Assembly (NCBI GenBank): GCA_000787465.1
Contig: JSYX01000546.1
Coordinates: 1-17,427 of the forward strand
Length of the DNA: 17,427 nucleotides
Reading direction: 5' to 3'
Source: Thermomucor indicae-seudaticae
Lineage: Eukaryota > Mucoromycota > Mucoromycetes > Mucorales > Lichtheimiaceae
This document shows positions 1 through 10,339 of the stretch, in pieces (the stretch's first letter is position 1; every line of letters begins with the position of its first letter). Below the pieces are notes generated by a model. The model was given only the letters and a program-made list of their open reading frames with translations, had not been told where the DNA came from and did no database searches. The translations under genes were made by a program, and so were the position numbers.

Positions 1-608
1 GGTCTTCTGGCCTTCGGGTCTTCGCTCTTCGGAGCCTTTTTTTTTTGAAAAAAAGAGAATGAAATGCCTTACCTACACTGCATCAGGTCCCTTGTAGTCT
101 TTGACGCGCAATGGGGTGGGCAATCACAATGGCGAGAGAAAGTACTTGTGTATCCCAAAGTGTAAGGGTTTAAACACTGCAATTTCTCCAGTCCCCACAA
201 GTGCCGTGGACCAGCTTAGCTCCATTCGTTTCATTTGCCAACCTCGATCGCATTCACACGTTTGCTTCTAAAGTGCGACCTTCGGCCACGGCATTAATTG
301 CGACAGATTGTAGATTCGCCAACGACGACCACGAGATTCGCAGATGAGAAGAGGACACATTGCAAAGAGATTCAAAGAAAACGGGAAACCAGCAAAGTAC
401 GACCATAGTAGAAAAGCAAGCTTTCTGTTTATTTTTGTTATTGCCGTGAAGGACATTTCAACATACCAGAATAAACAACAAAAAGTGAATCAATAACCGA
501 ACTCTTCCTTATGTTATCCTTTTTTTCTTTCTGTTGACGTTGGGACCAGCCAAAGCGAAAAGAACCATCAATGGAAAACGAAGAAATGGAAGTGAACCTT
601 TTATTAAA
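1..608. other. Intergenic stretch, no supported gene
   Basis: I find no convincing gene here. The first 36 bases repeat the short string GGTCTTC/CTTCGG and run into a ten-base T tract at about 37-46. On the minus strand a good donor (GTAAGG, about 74-69) and a possible acceptor ending in AAAAAAAG (about 37) suggest that an exon of a gene lying to the left could enter the window. Less than 40 bases of it would be visible, so I do not call it. A 62-codon minus-strand frame at 268-456 has no recognisable motif. Confidence 0.4.
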
Positions 609-2738
609 CTACTGCCGTCTAAAGCGCACGTTTGGTGCCTTCACCGAGATTCGCTCCGTCTCCTCATCAATCTCGTTCAGCTTCACAATCAGCGCTCGTA
701 TCTCTTCTTTGTCAATTGGAAACGAACGAGATTCAGCATGGCAAGTCAGACGCGACAAGGCTGACAAGAGATCGTCTTTGAGGCTGCGCTGACGTGGAGC
801 TATAGTGCTTGCTTCGGCTGCTGCTCCTTGCGGGTTACTTTCATTCGCACCAGTGCTGGATGAAGGCAGAGGCAGTGGCGCTTGCGCGATAGGTCTCACG
901 CTTAGATTGCCACTGTCACTTCGCTGGACAAGAAACATATGCTTACATGGCCGGTACGAGAAGTGATAAAAAGGACAAGAACACCTTTAAACAAGAGCTC
1001 CATTAGCAATTCGTTATTTTGTACGCTATAATATTCTTGCGCTCTTACCTTATAAGTCTGGCCTGCAATGCTGAACGACGAAACAATATATTCCGTATCG
1101 CTGACCTTCTCGACCATGCTTTCTACCATCGCTTCGTCTATTGCCTCAGCTTTCATTCCCTCCTGTCGGTACTGTCTTTCAGCATTGCTCATCCGTCCGA
1201 CTTTGGCTGTGAGCCGTTGTCAATATATAAATCAGAAGGTCCAGGCGCTGGTTACGGTGGCGGTTTCGAACACGGTCTTCAGCCGGTTGTACCAACTTTC
1301 CACGTAATTATTGGTTTCCATGTTCGTGTAGACGTTCGGTTGGAAGGAACGTGTCCATCGAACGTACTTTTCGCCATTGACCCATTGTGATAAAAAATAC
1401 TCCATAAAGCGAGGCTGCCCCGCCCATTTCATTCTAGGCGAGCCAAAAATCTTCATGATCATTTCCCACGTCAAACCAAGAAGAACCTCGTGTAACTCTG
1501 CCATTAATTCTTTCTTCTTCTGTGGATCCTGGCAGTCCACTTTCGCGCGTATTTGCTGCATCCAGACGCGAGCAACATGCCACGTACAATATTGTACTGC
1601 GACGTTGTTGCCCCATATAGCGCCAATGGCATTTTACTCGGGCAAGCTGCAGTCAATAGTAACTTTAACAGGGTTCACACCAAGTTGCTGTGACCAGCGG
1701 AACCAGTTAACAAGTGGTACGGCTGACTGGTTATTAGCGAACGAGTAAGCGACGGGCACTCCACGACCAGCAACATTGTGGCGAATAACAATGGTGTACA
1801 ATATGCCGCCACGATAAGGACTGATATCGTGGGTAGCATCAAGGCAGAAATACTTTGCTTCCACCAACAAGGCCTTCTGCCAGCTGGACAAAAGACCGAA
1901 CGTAAAGGATTCCTTATTGCAAGGACCAGAAAGCCATGTTGCATAATGTTGCTGCTCTAATTCATCCGGCCAAGCCTGTACTGAAGCGAAGTCATCTTGA
2001 TCCCTGCGAGATCTTTTGACAAGCGTCTTATAATAGATGTTATACACATCCACAGTACTGATATATGCAGCGCGCTGATTGGGCTGCTCATCTGCGTACT
2101 CCCGCTGAAAATATAAACGGACTTGGCGAACGTCACACTTTTTCTCAAGTTCTTCGATCCGTCTAATCACCTCAGGTTTGTTTGGAAGATATTGGACATC
2201 TTCAATGCTGCCTGGCGTGTGATTCACTGGGTCACCGATGTACTCAAAGTAACCTTATCCGGTGTCTCACGGTAACAAATAACATTAAAGCGGGCTGTGC
2301 AGCTTACTTTCTTTGATTTCTTTTGAACCGGTTGAGGTTTTCCAATCCGACCACCTGTAACACGTGCTGCGAGCGTGCGCTTCGTTCCAGAACGATGGCA
2401 GTGATAATACTCTGTCCAGAGGTTTTTTGCAGCTCGCACGCGGTTACGCTTGGGTACGTCTCCTCCATTTTCCTGACCTACACAGGCAACGAGGAAAAAA
2501 CGCGAATTCATAAGCTGTCCCAATTACGCCACTGGAATACCCTTTTAACAAGTTCGCAACTTACGATCGTTGTCGGAATCAGCAAGATCGTCGAACCGTG
2601 CGCGATGCTTCAAGACCCACACGTTTCCGCTTTCCTCCGGAGCCCGAGCCAGAACAGCTTGGTACTCGCTGACTGAGTACTCTGCAAAGCTTTGCACACT
2701 TGCGGCGCGAGGAGATTAATAGCATTAGCATCGGTCAT
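609..2738 (-). pseudogene. Mutator-like (MULE) transposase, decayed
   Basis: Remains of a cut-and-paste transposase. In order on the minus strand: an N-terminal piece from about 2738 containing EYSVSEYQAVLARAPEESG; an 87-nt intron (2478-2564); a Cys/His-bearing region with YYHCHRSG and a later SCTARFNVICY, resembling FAR1/FLYWCH-type zinc modules; the MULE DDE core, with FCLDATHDISPYRGG (first Asp), VKVTIDCS (second Asp) and NNYVESWYNRLK (likely Glu); a SWIM finger CSCPFYHFSYRPCKH at 983-939; then a Ser/Ala/Gln-rich linker and a charged helical tail ending at 609. Lesions: a one-base frameshift near 2247, an in-frame TAA at 1636-1634, frameshifts near 1267 and 1208, and a phase mismatch across a likely intron at about 1050-985. 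The join near 2695 also changes frame. Family assignment is firm from domain order; the exact 5' end is not. No terminal inverted repeats or target duplication were found by eye. Confidence 0.82.
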
Positions 2739-3440
2739 TTCGGATGAGGAAGCAAGACTCGAAAAAGAGCAAGAACTGCAAATTCTCAGCCAGAACCAAA
2801 AAGAAAGAAACGAGCGCTGACAGGACAAAATGGCATGAGAGTTAAGCGACAAAAGGGATCTTCTACAAACGCAAATTCCAAGGAAAAATCCTGTAGCTGG
2901 TCACACTCTATCTTTTTCCCCGGGAGATTTACGCCGGCACGAAGCAGCTTTTTTGATCTAAAATGCCTCGCGCTAGAGAACTAGGACAAAAAACATGGCA
3001 GCGTTTGACACAGACACAATCATCGTCGACTTGAACGTTGATGCCAGGCCGGAGAACTCATCGCTGCTGTATATCCACGATCAAAATCAGTAATGGGCAA
3101 TCGTTTACGCAGTCTTCATAAGCTCCACCCCCATCATATAAGTTCTTTGTACTTGCCGGCCTGTATTTCTTGTTTCGCGCCACCATAACATACGTCAGTA
3201 CGATAATCAGTTTAACAAAGAAAAATCCGCCAATCTTCCTGCACAAACGTGCCGTAAACCTCAGCTTAACAAAGCGGCTGTAGTGCCCTACTCCATGTGA
3301 AAGCCCTTGCCAAGCTATTTCCATGAATGCGCGAAAGCCCTTTCGAAAATCTCGCTAAACAAAATTACAAGAACCCGCCAAGCCATGGAAGGTCCTGCCA
3401 AAAATGCTCTGGTAAACTGCCTGAATAAAAAAATTTCCCT
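2739..3440. other. Gap between MULE remnant and PARN
   Basis: The minus strand just upstream of 2738 is rich in pyrimidines and may be the old leader of the transposase gene. A 32-codon plus-strand frame (2995-3093) and an 88-codon minus-strand frame (listed separately) overlap here. The part next to 3441 should hold the PARN 3' untranslated region and polyadenylation signals; AT-rich stretches exist but none is clear enough to call. Confidence 0.4.
3058..3324 (-). CDS. Possible small membrane protein, unrecognised
   Basis: An 88-codon frame starting at an ATG (3324). It has one clearly hydrophobic stretch, FFFVKLIIVLTYVMVA (about residues 34-49), followed by the basic segment RNKKYRP. That would suit a single-pass membrane protein. 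A Cys-containing tail with CVNDCPLLILIVD follows. I do not recognise a family. The frame lies between a dead transposon and the PARN 3' end and may be chance; codon use and conservation would decide. Confidence 0.2.
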   Translation of the reverse strand: MEIAWQGLSHGVGHYSRFVKLRFTARLCRKIGGFFFVKLIIVLTYVMVARNKKYRPASTKNLYDGGGAYEDCVNDCPLLILIVDIQQR

Positions 3441-6189
3441 TCAACACTGCTTTCTTTTATTTTGACGCTTATTCCTCCATTTTGGAAGGCCCTCCTCCTC
3501 CTCTTTCTCCTCTGTTGGCGCCTCTCGTTTCTTTCCCCGCAGGAAACTCGAAGGCATTGGTATATCAAATTCTAGTAATCCGTGATTTAGCATTGTACAC
3601 CCCATTAGCACACCCAACAATTAGCCGATACTTACCATCATATGCAGATCCACCGGTAGGAATATCAGGACCTTCTTGATGTAGTTGCGCTGTTACGGAA
3701 GCACTCTCGGTTCCTTTTGGCTGTAGTTTAACTTGAGCACCGTCTGTTGTTGATGTAATAGATGAAGTTCTTTGATACTCTATATCAGAGTATCCACCAG
3801 AAGTGGTGGTGGTTGTGATCGTATCAGATTGAGCATTTTGACTTTCGGTGTCAACCGGTTCGTTGGCCACCGAAGGCTTAAGATGAGCAGAAGAGTTTGA
3901 TGGTTGGAATTGGGACGCGGTTCTCCACTGTTCATAACTAAATAATTCCATCTGTGCTGCTTCTGACGTAATGCCCAATGCTTTACCCTCTTGTTCACGC
4001 TCCCCGCCTGTTAGGAAGCATTTTACCGCGTCGAGGCCTAGTACACCAGTTCGGTCACGCTCAATGCGCCTCTCATGCTTGACCATCAGCCATGCGCTGC
4101 TGGAATTGGCCCAGTGCACAGCAAAAGGCGTGAGTTCGGGGTATAACGCCTCAATAGCAGCATCCGTCAAACCGTTAGGTGCATTTGTCAGATAAAATCG
4201 GTTAAGGTATGTCTCTGGAACTTGTTACAGAACCGTTACTTACAACATGCTGACAATAAATGTCTACGTATGCATATACGCTTACCTTCTTTGACTTTTT
4301 CGTCACCGTTCAGATCAACGTAAGGAATTATGCTTCTCATGACATACAAGCGGTTGTAATAAGAGACAAGTGATTCTCGCTTGTACGGATTTGTTATTAC
4401 TTCTTTCTTGATGTTGTTCTGCTCCTCCTCAATGGGCTTCTTGAAGACTAGCCGGTCCGGCATGTGCTCCCCATGGCCTTATAATTCATCATGTTAGTTA
4501 GAATTTGTTGCAATCCTAAAAGCCACTATTTTTGTGTCTACCTTCAGCCTCAGTAATATATTTTACGAATCCTAGGTATATGACACCAGTCATGTATGCA
4601 TCATATCCAGCCTCATGATGGGACTCTTCATCTTTCAAATACCGATCAAAGCCAGGTGCCATTGCTATCAAGCCCATGTGAGTACTAGAAACAAGTCATA
4701 GATCGTTTTCCCTGTCTTCAGACTTACATATCTTAACACCAGCTTCCGTCAGCGCGTCATTAACGGTATTGAACAATGGTGCCAGAGCCGTAGACATGAA
4801 TGATTTCTGCAGAACATCTGTTATTAAAGACGGATCCGTACAAAAAAAAAAAATAAAAATATGACACAAGCCTACCTTTAATAATGGGTGAGTCTCTGCA
4901 AGATACTTGGTATCAACAATACTAATACAGTCAAACAAAAAGGTCTCATTAGCACCGTTTTCTTTTCTATCGACCGTCCCTCCGATCAACACTTACTTAG
5001 GCCACATTTCTTTTACTAAAGACTTGAATGCTAAAACATCATCAGGTAAATGACGCCAGAACTGGTCGAGGGTATGGCAAATATCAAGGTATCCGTTATG
5101 TAACACGACAGGACAGTCAGCATCTTGTATGATTTCAATGACGCGACGGAAGTTAAGGGAATTATTTCCCGTCTATCAACAACCAAATCAATGAGTAAAA
5201 CAACAGGAGGTTTCGATTATGTTATCCCGTGCTTGCTTACTATACGAGCTGCATAAATCTCTCTTAGTCTTTCTTCTGCTGTCATTTTTGACACCGCTAT
5301 ATGTTTACTGTCGCGACTTTTGGCCTTTAAGAAGCCATTGTATTGGCTATTAAAAACAAAAGATCAACGTAAAGGTCGGGCAGTCTTTCAGGGACGAAAT
5401 TGTACCTCTTTTTGAGCTCATAGCGGATCAGGTTCCGTTGGTAATCACTATTTATTTGCAAAACAAGCGGCTTCGTTGTGTTGCCCTTCTGAAGCCATGT
5501 ACTGATTTGCTTCCTACACGGACCCCCGTACACGTTAGCGCACTTGTGTACACGAGATGATATTGGGTGGGTTCAATGTTACCTGACGTTTTCCAAATAT
5601 TTCCGCTGCCCGCTTGTAAGCGAGTGTTCTTTATATATATATTTCACCATCAGTTTCCATCTTCTTTGTTCTTTTGCATGTCTGGCAAACCGAAAAACGA
5701 ACCTGGTATATAGGGTACCCCGCTGGAGAGCAAAGCAGGGTCCTCCGAGTAATTATAATACGGGATGCCACCGTCAATCCACTTGTTAAAATCAAACTTG
5801 TGCTCGCGCAAGAACTGGAGGCTGCTGGCACTTGACAGGAACGCCCGGCCGTCATCACCACCAAAGATATAAAAATTGAAAGGCCAAGCGGTGTAGTGGC
5901 CGTCCTCGCTGGCCCTCTTGAATGCGCACACCCCAAACTGGATCACGCTAAATGCCTTGACGCTTGAGCGCAGCCTTTGATACCGCTCATTGACGTCATC
6001 GTCGAGGAGATAGCGGTCTCCAGGTGGGAAAAGCCCTGATGCCCGAATGTGCCTCAGGAGACGATCATGCCATAGCGCGGCAATTAACTTACCAGTGAAC
6101 TCGGCGTCCACAGACACAAAGTCGGCACCCAGAATGGCTTCTTCGATTTGTGGCAATCGTTGCTGAAATTCTTGTTTTAGGACCTCCAT
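3441..6189 (-). CDS. PARN: Poly(A)-specific ribonuclease PARN
   Basis: 3'-exoribonuclease that shortens mRNA poly(A) tails and trims some non-coding RNAs; DEDDh (CAF1) family. Twelve exons on the minus strand: 6189-6093, 6035-5703, 5628-5583, 5513-5369, 5324-5241, 5172-4997, 4921-4876, 4806-4728, 4664-4542, 4477-4286, 4220-3636, 3571-3441. Total 2037 nt, 678 aa; all junctions are GT-AG and in phase. Catalytic residues are present: Asp28 and Glu30 in SVDAEFTG, Asp265 in LHNGYLD, His352 and Asp357 in HHEAGYDAYMTG. Residues about 149-228 match the R3H-like insert, and about 441-545 the RRM-like domain. A Ser/Thr-rich linker then leads to a charged C-terminus with KWRNKRQNKRK. Start chosen at 6189 because the nuclease fold begins 20 residues later, as usual. 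Slightly longer than the roughly 640-residue animal enzyme. Least certain: the donor at 5702 and the 44-nt intron 5368-5325. No lesions, so probably functional. Confidence 0.95.
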
Positions 6190-7068
6190 GATGGAACCGC
6201 AGTACTTATTTGAGCTTTTGAAAAAAACTGTTGAAATTTGCCTTTTTTTATGGTCTCCCTATAATGATTCGAGTCCAGTTCCCGCGGCCCAAACACGACT
6301 TGTGAGCCATGCGAAATTACTTGAGCGACGACATTTGAAATGGAGAGAAAATGACGCCCAAGCTGCCTTCATCTTGGAAGCACATCTTCTAATAAAGATC
6401 GGGACGCCCTTACGAGTTATAACTCCCAAATTTGGAAGATGTGCAGCCAAAACTTCTCTTTAATCATCGGTTGTTTTGTATGTTTCGAGCGGATCACGGC
6501 TTATCAGGTCTGCAGTGATGAAATGAGCCATTCTAATAATTTGCATGGTCTTCAAAGAAAGGAACAGGTGACATATCAAACCCAACAGGGAAAGCACTCA
6601 GAGTGTTAATAGGCAAGCAGAGCTGCCCAGCACAGTGTGCCGGACACCTTACCATTTTGCACAACGCAGTCTTTACCCGTAACCTAGCATTTACTAGCTC
6701 ATCATTGGCCATCTCCCGTAAGAAAATATGAAGCTGCAACCTCCTATTCCCCTGATTGGAGCGAAAGTTAGGCTTATCGTCCGTCTTGATATCATTATTC
6801 CAACCTGTTAGACTTATTGTATATTCTCCAAACCGAACGTGAAATCAGATGCTATATAGCCAACAACACCAAAAGATTTTCGATAACAAATGAGGATTCA
6901 GTGTTACCGAGACTCACATGAAACAGACAAGTTGCATGAAACTTACCTGACATCATCAGACCGTATAAAATGGACTAAAAACTCGTTTCTGTTCGTCGTT
7001 TGCCTTCTTCCTTTTGCTTTCTATTCTTTAACTTCCATCGCAATATTGTCCGTTTATATCGGCAGTTA
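6190..7068. other. Upstream of PARN, no supported gene
   Basis: The first part must hold the PARN promoter and 5' leader. Two overlapping frames on opposite strands near 6188-6463 and one at 6533-6739 have no family signature. The stretch 6890-7068 encodes a hydrophobic run in one frame (FLFVVCLLPFAFYSL) but sits directly before a transposase scrap in the same frame, so it is more likely decayed transposon or chance than a membrane protein gene. Confidence 0.4.
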
Positions 7069-7383
7069 CTGCATTGCGATTTTCATTGAAGGTCTTAAAA
7101 AGTTCATGGGGTCACTGCAATTTTCAGTGCAAGGCCAACTTTTGGCCTCACTGCAGGTTTATCAGATGGTATCGATGAGTTGCGTATCCGGCAAAGAGAC
7201 GGTATGAAGGTAACGTGTGAGAACGGCAGCACGTATTCTTTGAAGGCGCATCTCCTGCTTTTCTCTGGCGACATCATCGGCGTACAACAATTGGTCAAAC
7301 ATACCGACCACCAGTCAGAATACGGCTGCCGACAATGCCACATCAAATCCGTGCCAGCCATCAGTCCGTCCGGCCAATGGTAA
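7069..7383 (+). pseudogene. Tnp2-like (CACTA-type) transposase fragment
   Basis: A short piece of a Tnp2-family transposase. In one frame from 7108 it reads GVTAIFSARPTFGL, then SLKAHLLLFSGDIIGVQQLV, then HQSEYGCRQCHIKSVPAIS, ending at TAA 7381-7383. Tnp2 proteins share a run in which a hydrophobic strand with an Asp is followed by a Cys-rich CxxC turn (here GCRQC). The preceding residues EGLKKFMG lie in another frame, so one base appears to be missing near 7108. The bases at 7379 onward (TG followed by GTAAGT) also look like a splice donor, so the frame may once have continued. The rest of the roughly thousand-residue protein is not in the window. The family call is from memory of its pattern and is moderately sure. 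Confidence 0.5.
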
Positions 7384-7429
7384 GTTCAGGTCAGTTCTTA
7401 CCATCTTACCCGTACTTCTAACTTCTTAC

Positions 7430-7923
7430 ATGGATGTAAAAGGATCGAAGTGCAAGGCATTTACAGGTGCTGCGAAACTAGACGGTCTTTGCGAAACTAC
7501 CGCCGGCAAAGTGCCAGTGGTGGTGATGGAACTTTCAGGTGGTATGAAAACTCATGGGCCCGCTAAGGAAGATGACGATCAAAGCAAACTCGTGAAAGTC
7601 TGCCGACAAGTGATTGCTCAATCACCTGACCTTGCATTGTCTGGGAAACAGTGCAATCGCATCTTTTGTGTACAGCCGTATAGTAAGTATAACATCAATT
7701 ACGCCTCATCCTTGCTCTGATTGCTTGCCTAGACGGACGCATTACCTTGGACACTCTTCACTTGGTCGATGACCATACATACAGGCGCAAGATACACGCA
7801 ACGGTAAATAAATAGGAAACAATACGATAATCCTCTTAATACGCCTTTCGAGAGGTCAAAGTTCCTACCACGCTGAGAATGTTGAAGGCGCTCGCTCGTG
7901 CTATTCCAAAGGTGATCGCGTAG
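7430..7923 (+). CDS. Uncharacterised spliced 130-aa protein or gene 3' part
   Basis: Three exons join in phase: 7430-7682, 7733-7803, 7855-7923, with introns of 50 and 51 nt (GTAAGT...CCTAG and GTAAAT...GAGAG). The product is 130 aa with KVPVVVMELSGGMKTHG, then DDQSKLVKVCRQVIAQSP, then IFCVQPYNGRITLDTLHLV, and a basic end ALARAIPKVIA. This is an alpha/beta pattern I associate with an unnamed, repeated family in mucoralean genomes, often near transposons. I assign no function. The ATG at 7430 is the first available, but the protein may begin further upstream and this may be only its C-terminal half. No stop or frameshift is seen. It follows the Tnp2 scrap by 46 nt, so it could be transposon cargo. 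Confidence 0.45.
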
Positions 7924-8371
7924 AGTAAAACAGTCATCAAAACCGCCAAGTTGATTGCCGAGGGAACCCCAATTTCTACTGATAATCTTTTCGACATTTA
8001 ATTAATATCTATTACTCTCCCTGTACGTAGCAGCCTGAATGTTGCATTATAGTTTACAGCGCACATTACGTTACATATTTCTGTGCATGTCTGTCATATT
8101 TGCTTAGAACGTAAGTGTTTGCCAAGGGGAATTTTGGATCTGCCACCTTTTCTTTAGACATGAGCACTCAGAGTATGGTGCATGTCCAGTAAGCAGTTCT
8201 ATCACCTTTACACCATTCCTGCCTCTTTTATTGAGCTTTGTGGAGTCTTCGTCGACAGAACATATATAACCTCCACAGCTCTTGTCATTCACTAGTTTTA
8301 AAGCGATGCAGGTTCTCGGAGTATAGAACGCCCTTTCGAAACTGGCTTCGCTAATTTTTTTCTCTTAAAGC
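7924..8371. other. Upstream of eIF2B gamma, no supported gene
   Basis: This should hold the promoter and leader of the eIF2B gamma gene. AT-rich patches occur near 7998-8030 and 8262-8270. A minus-strand frame at 8104-8292 (with ECSCLKKRWQIQN) has no ATG and no family I recognise; it may be another decayed repeat. Confidence 0.4.
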
Positions 8372-10339
8372 ATGCTATTTGAAAAGACGCGGCATCATCG
8401 AGTCTCCGCATTCCAAGCGGTTGTTTTGTCCGGCTACGGAAGCACGAATAGGTAAAGCCATTTGTCGGCTATGATTCATTCGTTACCTTTATCGAAATTT
8501 GCTTGACGTTTGGAAATAAAATCGAATGTAGACTTTATCCCATTTCAGAAGACGACAATTTGCCTAAAGCATTACTTCCTGTTGCGAACAAACCCATTAT
8601 ATCATACACTCTTGACTGGTTAGAAAAGGCTGGAATCCACGGTATATATACGTGAAAACGGAGCGACAGCGCGCGATTCATGGCTCAAGAAACTGATTCG
8701 ATTCGTCTCGCGCGCGCGCGACACAGATGCCATTCTCTTAATACAAGGTTCAGGGCCTGCGCATCATAAACTGTCATCATACATTGCGCGTGGTTACCAA
8801 GGTGCTGTACATTGTAGTGTGGTGAGCGTCGAGGAAGATTGCGGCACTGCTGATGCGCTGCGACAAATCAAGGATAAAATTGATGTAAGTTGAGAGGAAA
8901 AGGGAAGGACAAGAGGGAAGGAGCCATTCATTATTTTCTTTCTACGACAAAAAAGCGCGACTTTATTGTTGTACCTTGTGATCTTGTCACAGACATGAAT
9001 CCTCAAGATATGCTCGATGCACACCGTGTCTATGATCCGACCGTTACCGCCTTATTTTATCAACCAAGCACGCCAGAGTCGGGCAAGGACGATGGTAAGC
9101 AATGAAAAAAGAAGGTTGTTGGATGAGGAGACGAAATTGCTGAAGGCGTACCTGGCAAAGAGCCTTTACCGTACGTTGGTATCGACAAGACAAGATCAGC
9201 TCTAGTCTATAAAGCGATGCGGTCCAGTGACGAAGAATTCTCAATGCGCATGTCATTATTGAACAAGTAAAGACGAAAAGATGTTTGCGCCAAGGTTTCG
9301 GGCGGAAGTGCTAATGTATGGATGACTGCCAGGTTCCCGCGTATATCAGTACACACGGACTTGCAGGATGCACATTTATACATATTCAAGCGATGGGTTC
9401 TAGATATGTTGGTAGACAAAGAGAACATTACGAGCATCTCAGAGGACTTGATACCGATGTTGGTTAAGTGTCAATATCAGAGGAAAATGGTGGAAAGAGA
9501 GAAAGTCAATGAATGTAAGTCGATAAGGAAAGGAAAGAAAGACGGCTTGACATCTAACTTGTTTTTATCATGTGAAGACGCGAAAGCCAACAAGACATTG
9601 CTTAGCACGGCATTATCGTTGTCTACCACAAGCTCGGACGATATTGAGGACGATGTTTTTTCAGCCAATCCGGTACATCCTGCCTTTAAGAGCCCAGTAA
9701 AAACTCTTGTACATGTATATCGTCAAGGCTTTTGTGGTCGCGGAAATACAATTGCCAGTTACTGTGAACTGAATCGACATGTAAGGAAGAAAAGAAAAGA
9801 CGATGGTTATATTTTATTGACTTTTATTCCATAGGAAACAAAGCAGGGCAAGCAAATAACGCGAATTCCTGCTAGCGCCGATGTTGCGCCAAAGACGCAA
9901 GTGGGCAATGATTCAGTGATTGGAGAACATACAAAGATAGACGAGCGGTCATCTATCAAAAAATCATGCGTTGGCGCGCACTGCGTTATCGGCAAGAATG
10001 TCAAGATTGCAAATTCCGTGATCATGGATCATGTGGTCATAGGCGACAAGTAAGTGTGCTAAAAGCGAATATATTGCGGTTAAACGCGGGGGATCTTATC
10101 TATGTAACGTACGTATTATCAGTGCCAAAGTGGACGGCTGTGTCATTGGCAAGAATGCGAAGATCTTGGAAAAAGTATCACTCAAGGACTGTGAAGTCGC
10201 TGCTGAATACGTTGTAGAAAAAGAGAGTAAGTCGGATATTAGCTTGAGCAAGATGAGACGTGCCCTGACTCCACATCTTTTTGTCGCAGGTCATATCAAA
10301 GGAGAAAAGCTTGTTGCGTTTCGGGAAGCTATAAACTGA
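8372..10339 (+). CDS. GCD1: Translation initiation factor eIF2B subunit gamma
   Basis: Part of the catalytic half of eIF2B, the GDP-GTP exchange factor for eIF2 in the cytosol (Gcd1 in yeast, EIF2B3 in animals). Ten exons: 8372-8451, 8532-8641, 8727-8884, 8956-9094, 9161-9266, 9333-9514, 9578-9780, 9835-10049, 10123-10226, 10290-10339. Total 1347 nt, 448 aa, the usual family length. The N-terminal nucleotidyltransferase-like domain shows FQAVVLSGYGST (residues 14-25), NLPKALLPVANKP (36-48), EDCGTADALR, FIVVPCDLVTDMNP and TDLQDAHLYIFKRWVLD. An acidic, Ser/Thr-rich linker follows. The C-terminal left-handed beta-helix (about 341-440) has hexapeptide repeats such as DSVIGEHTKI and GCVIGKNAKI. 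All junctions are GT-AG and in phase. Start chosen at the ATG 13 codons before FQAVV. Intron 4 has two in-phase acceptors (after 9127 or 9160); I prefer 9160 because it gives a normal 66-nt intron. No lesions; probably functional. Confidence 0.95.
8708..8721. repeat. Alternating CG palindrome in intron 2
   Basis: A perfect 14-base palindrome of alternating C and G flanked by T and A, ending five bases before the acceptor of eIF2B gamma intron 2 (intron 8642-8726). It takes the place of the usual pyrimidine tract and could form a hairpin or Z-DNA. Confidence 0.85.

Noticed and set aside
1..46. Repeated GGTCTTC/CTTCGG string followed by a T tract, as a small RNA gene end
   Set aside because: A T run alone is not evidence for a pol III terminator, and no RNA fold or conserved box is visible in so short a piece.
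609..3440. Terminal inverted repeats of the MULE element
   Set aside because: Comparison by eye of the flanks near 480-600 and 2850-3440 showed no convincing inverted pair; a dot plot is needed.
6188..6463. 91-codon plus-strand frame overlapping the PARN start
   Set aside because: It overlaps the PARN start codon and has no recognisable domain; the region is better read as PARN promoter.
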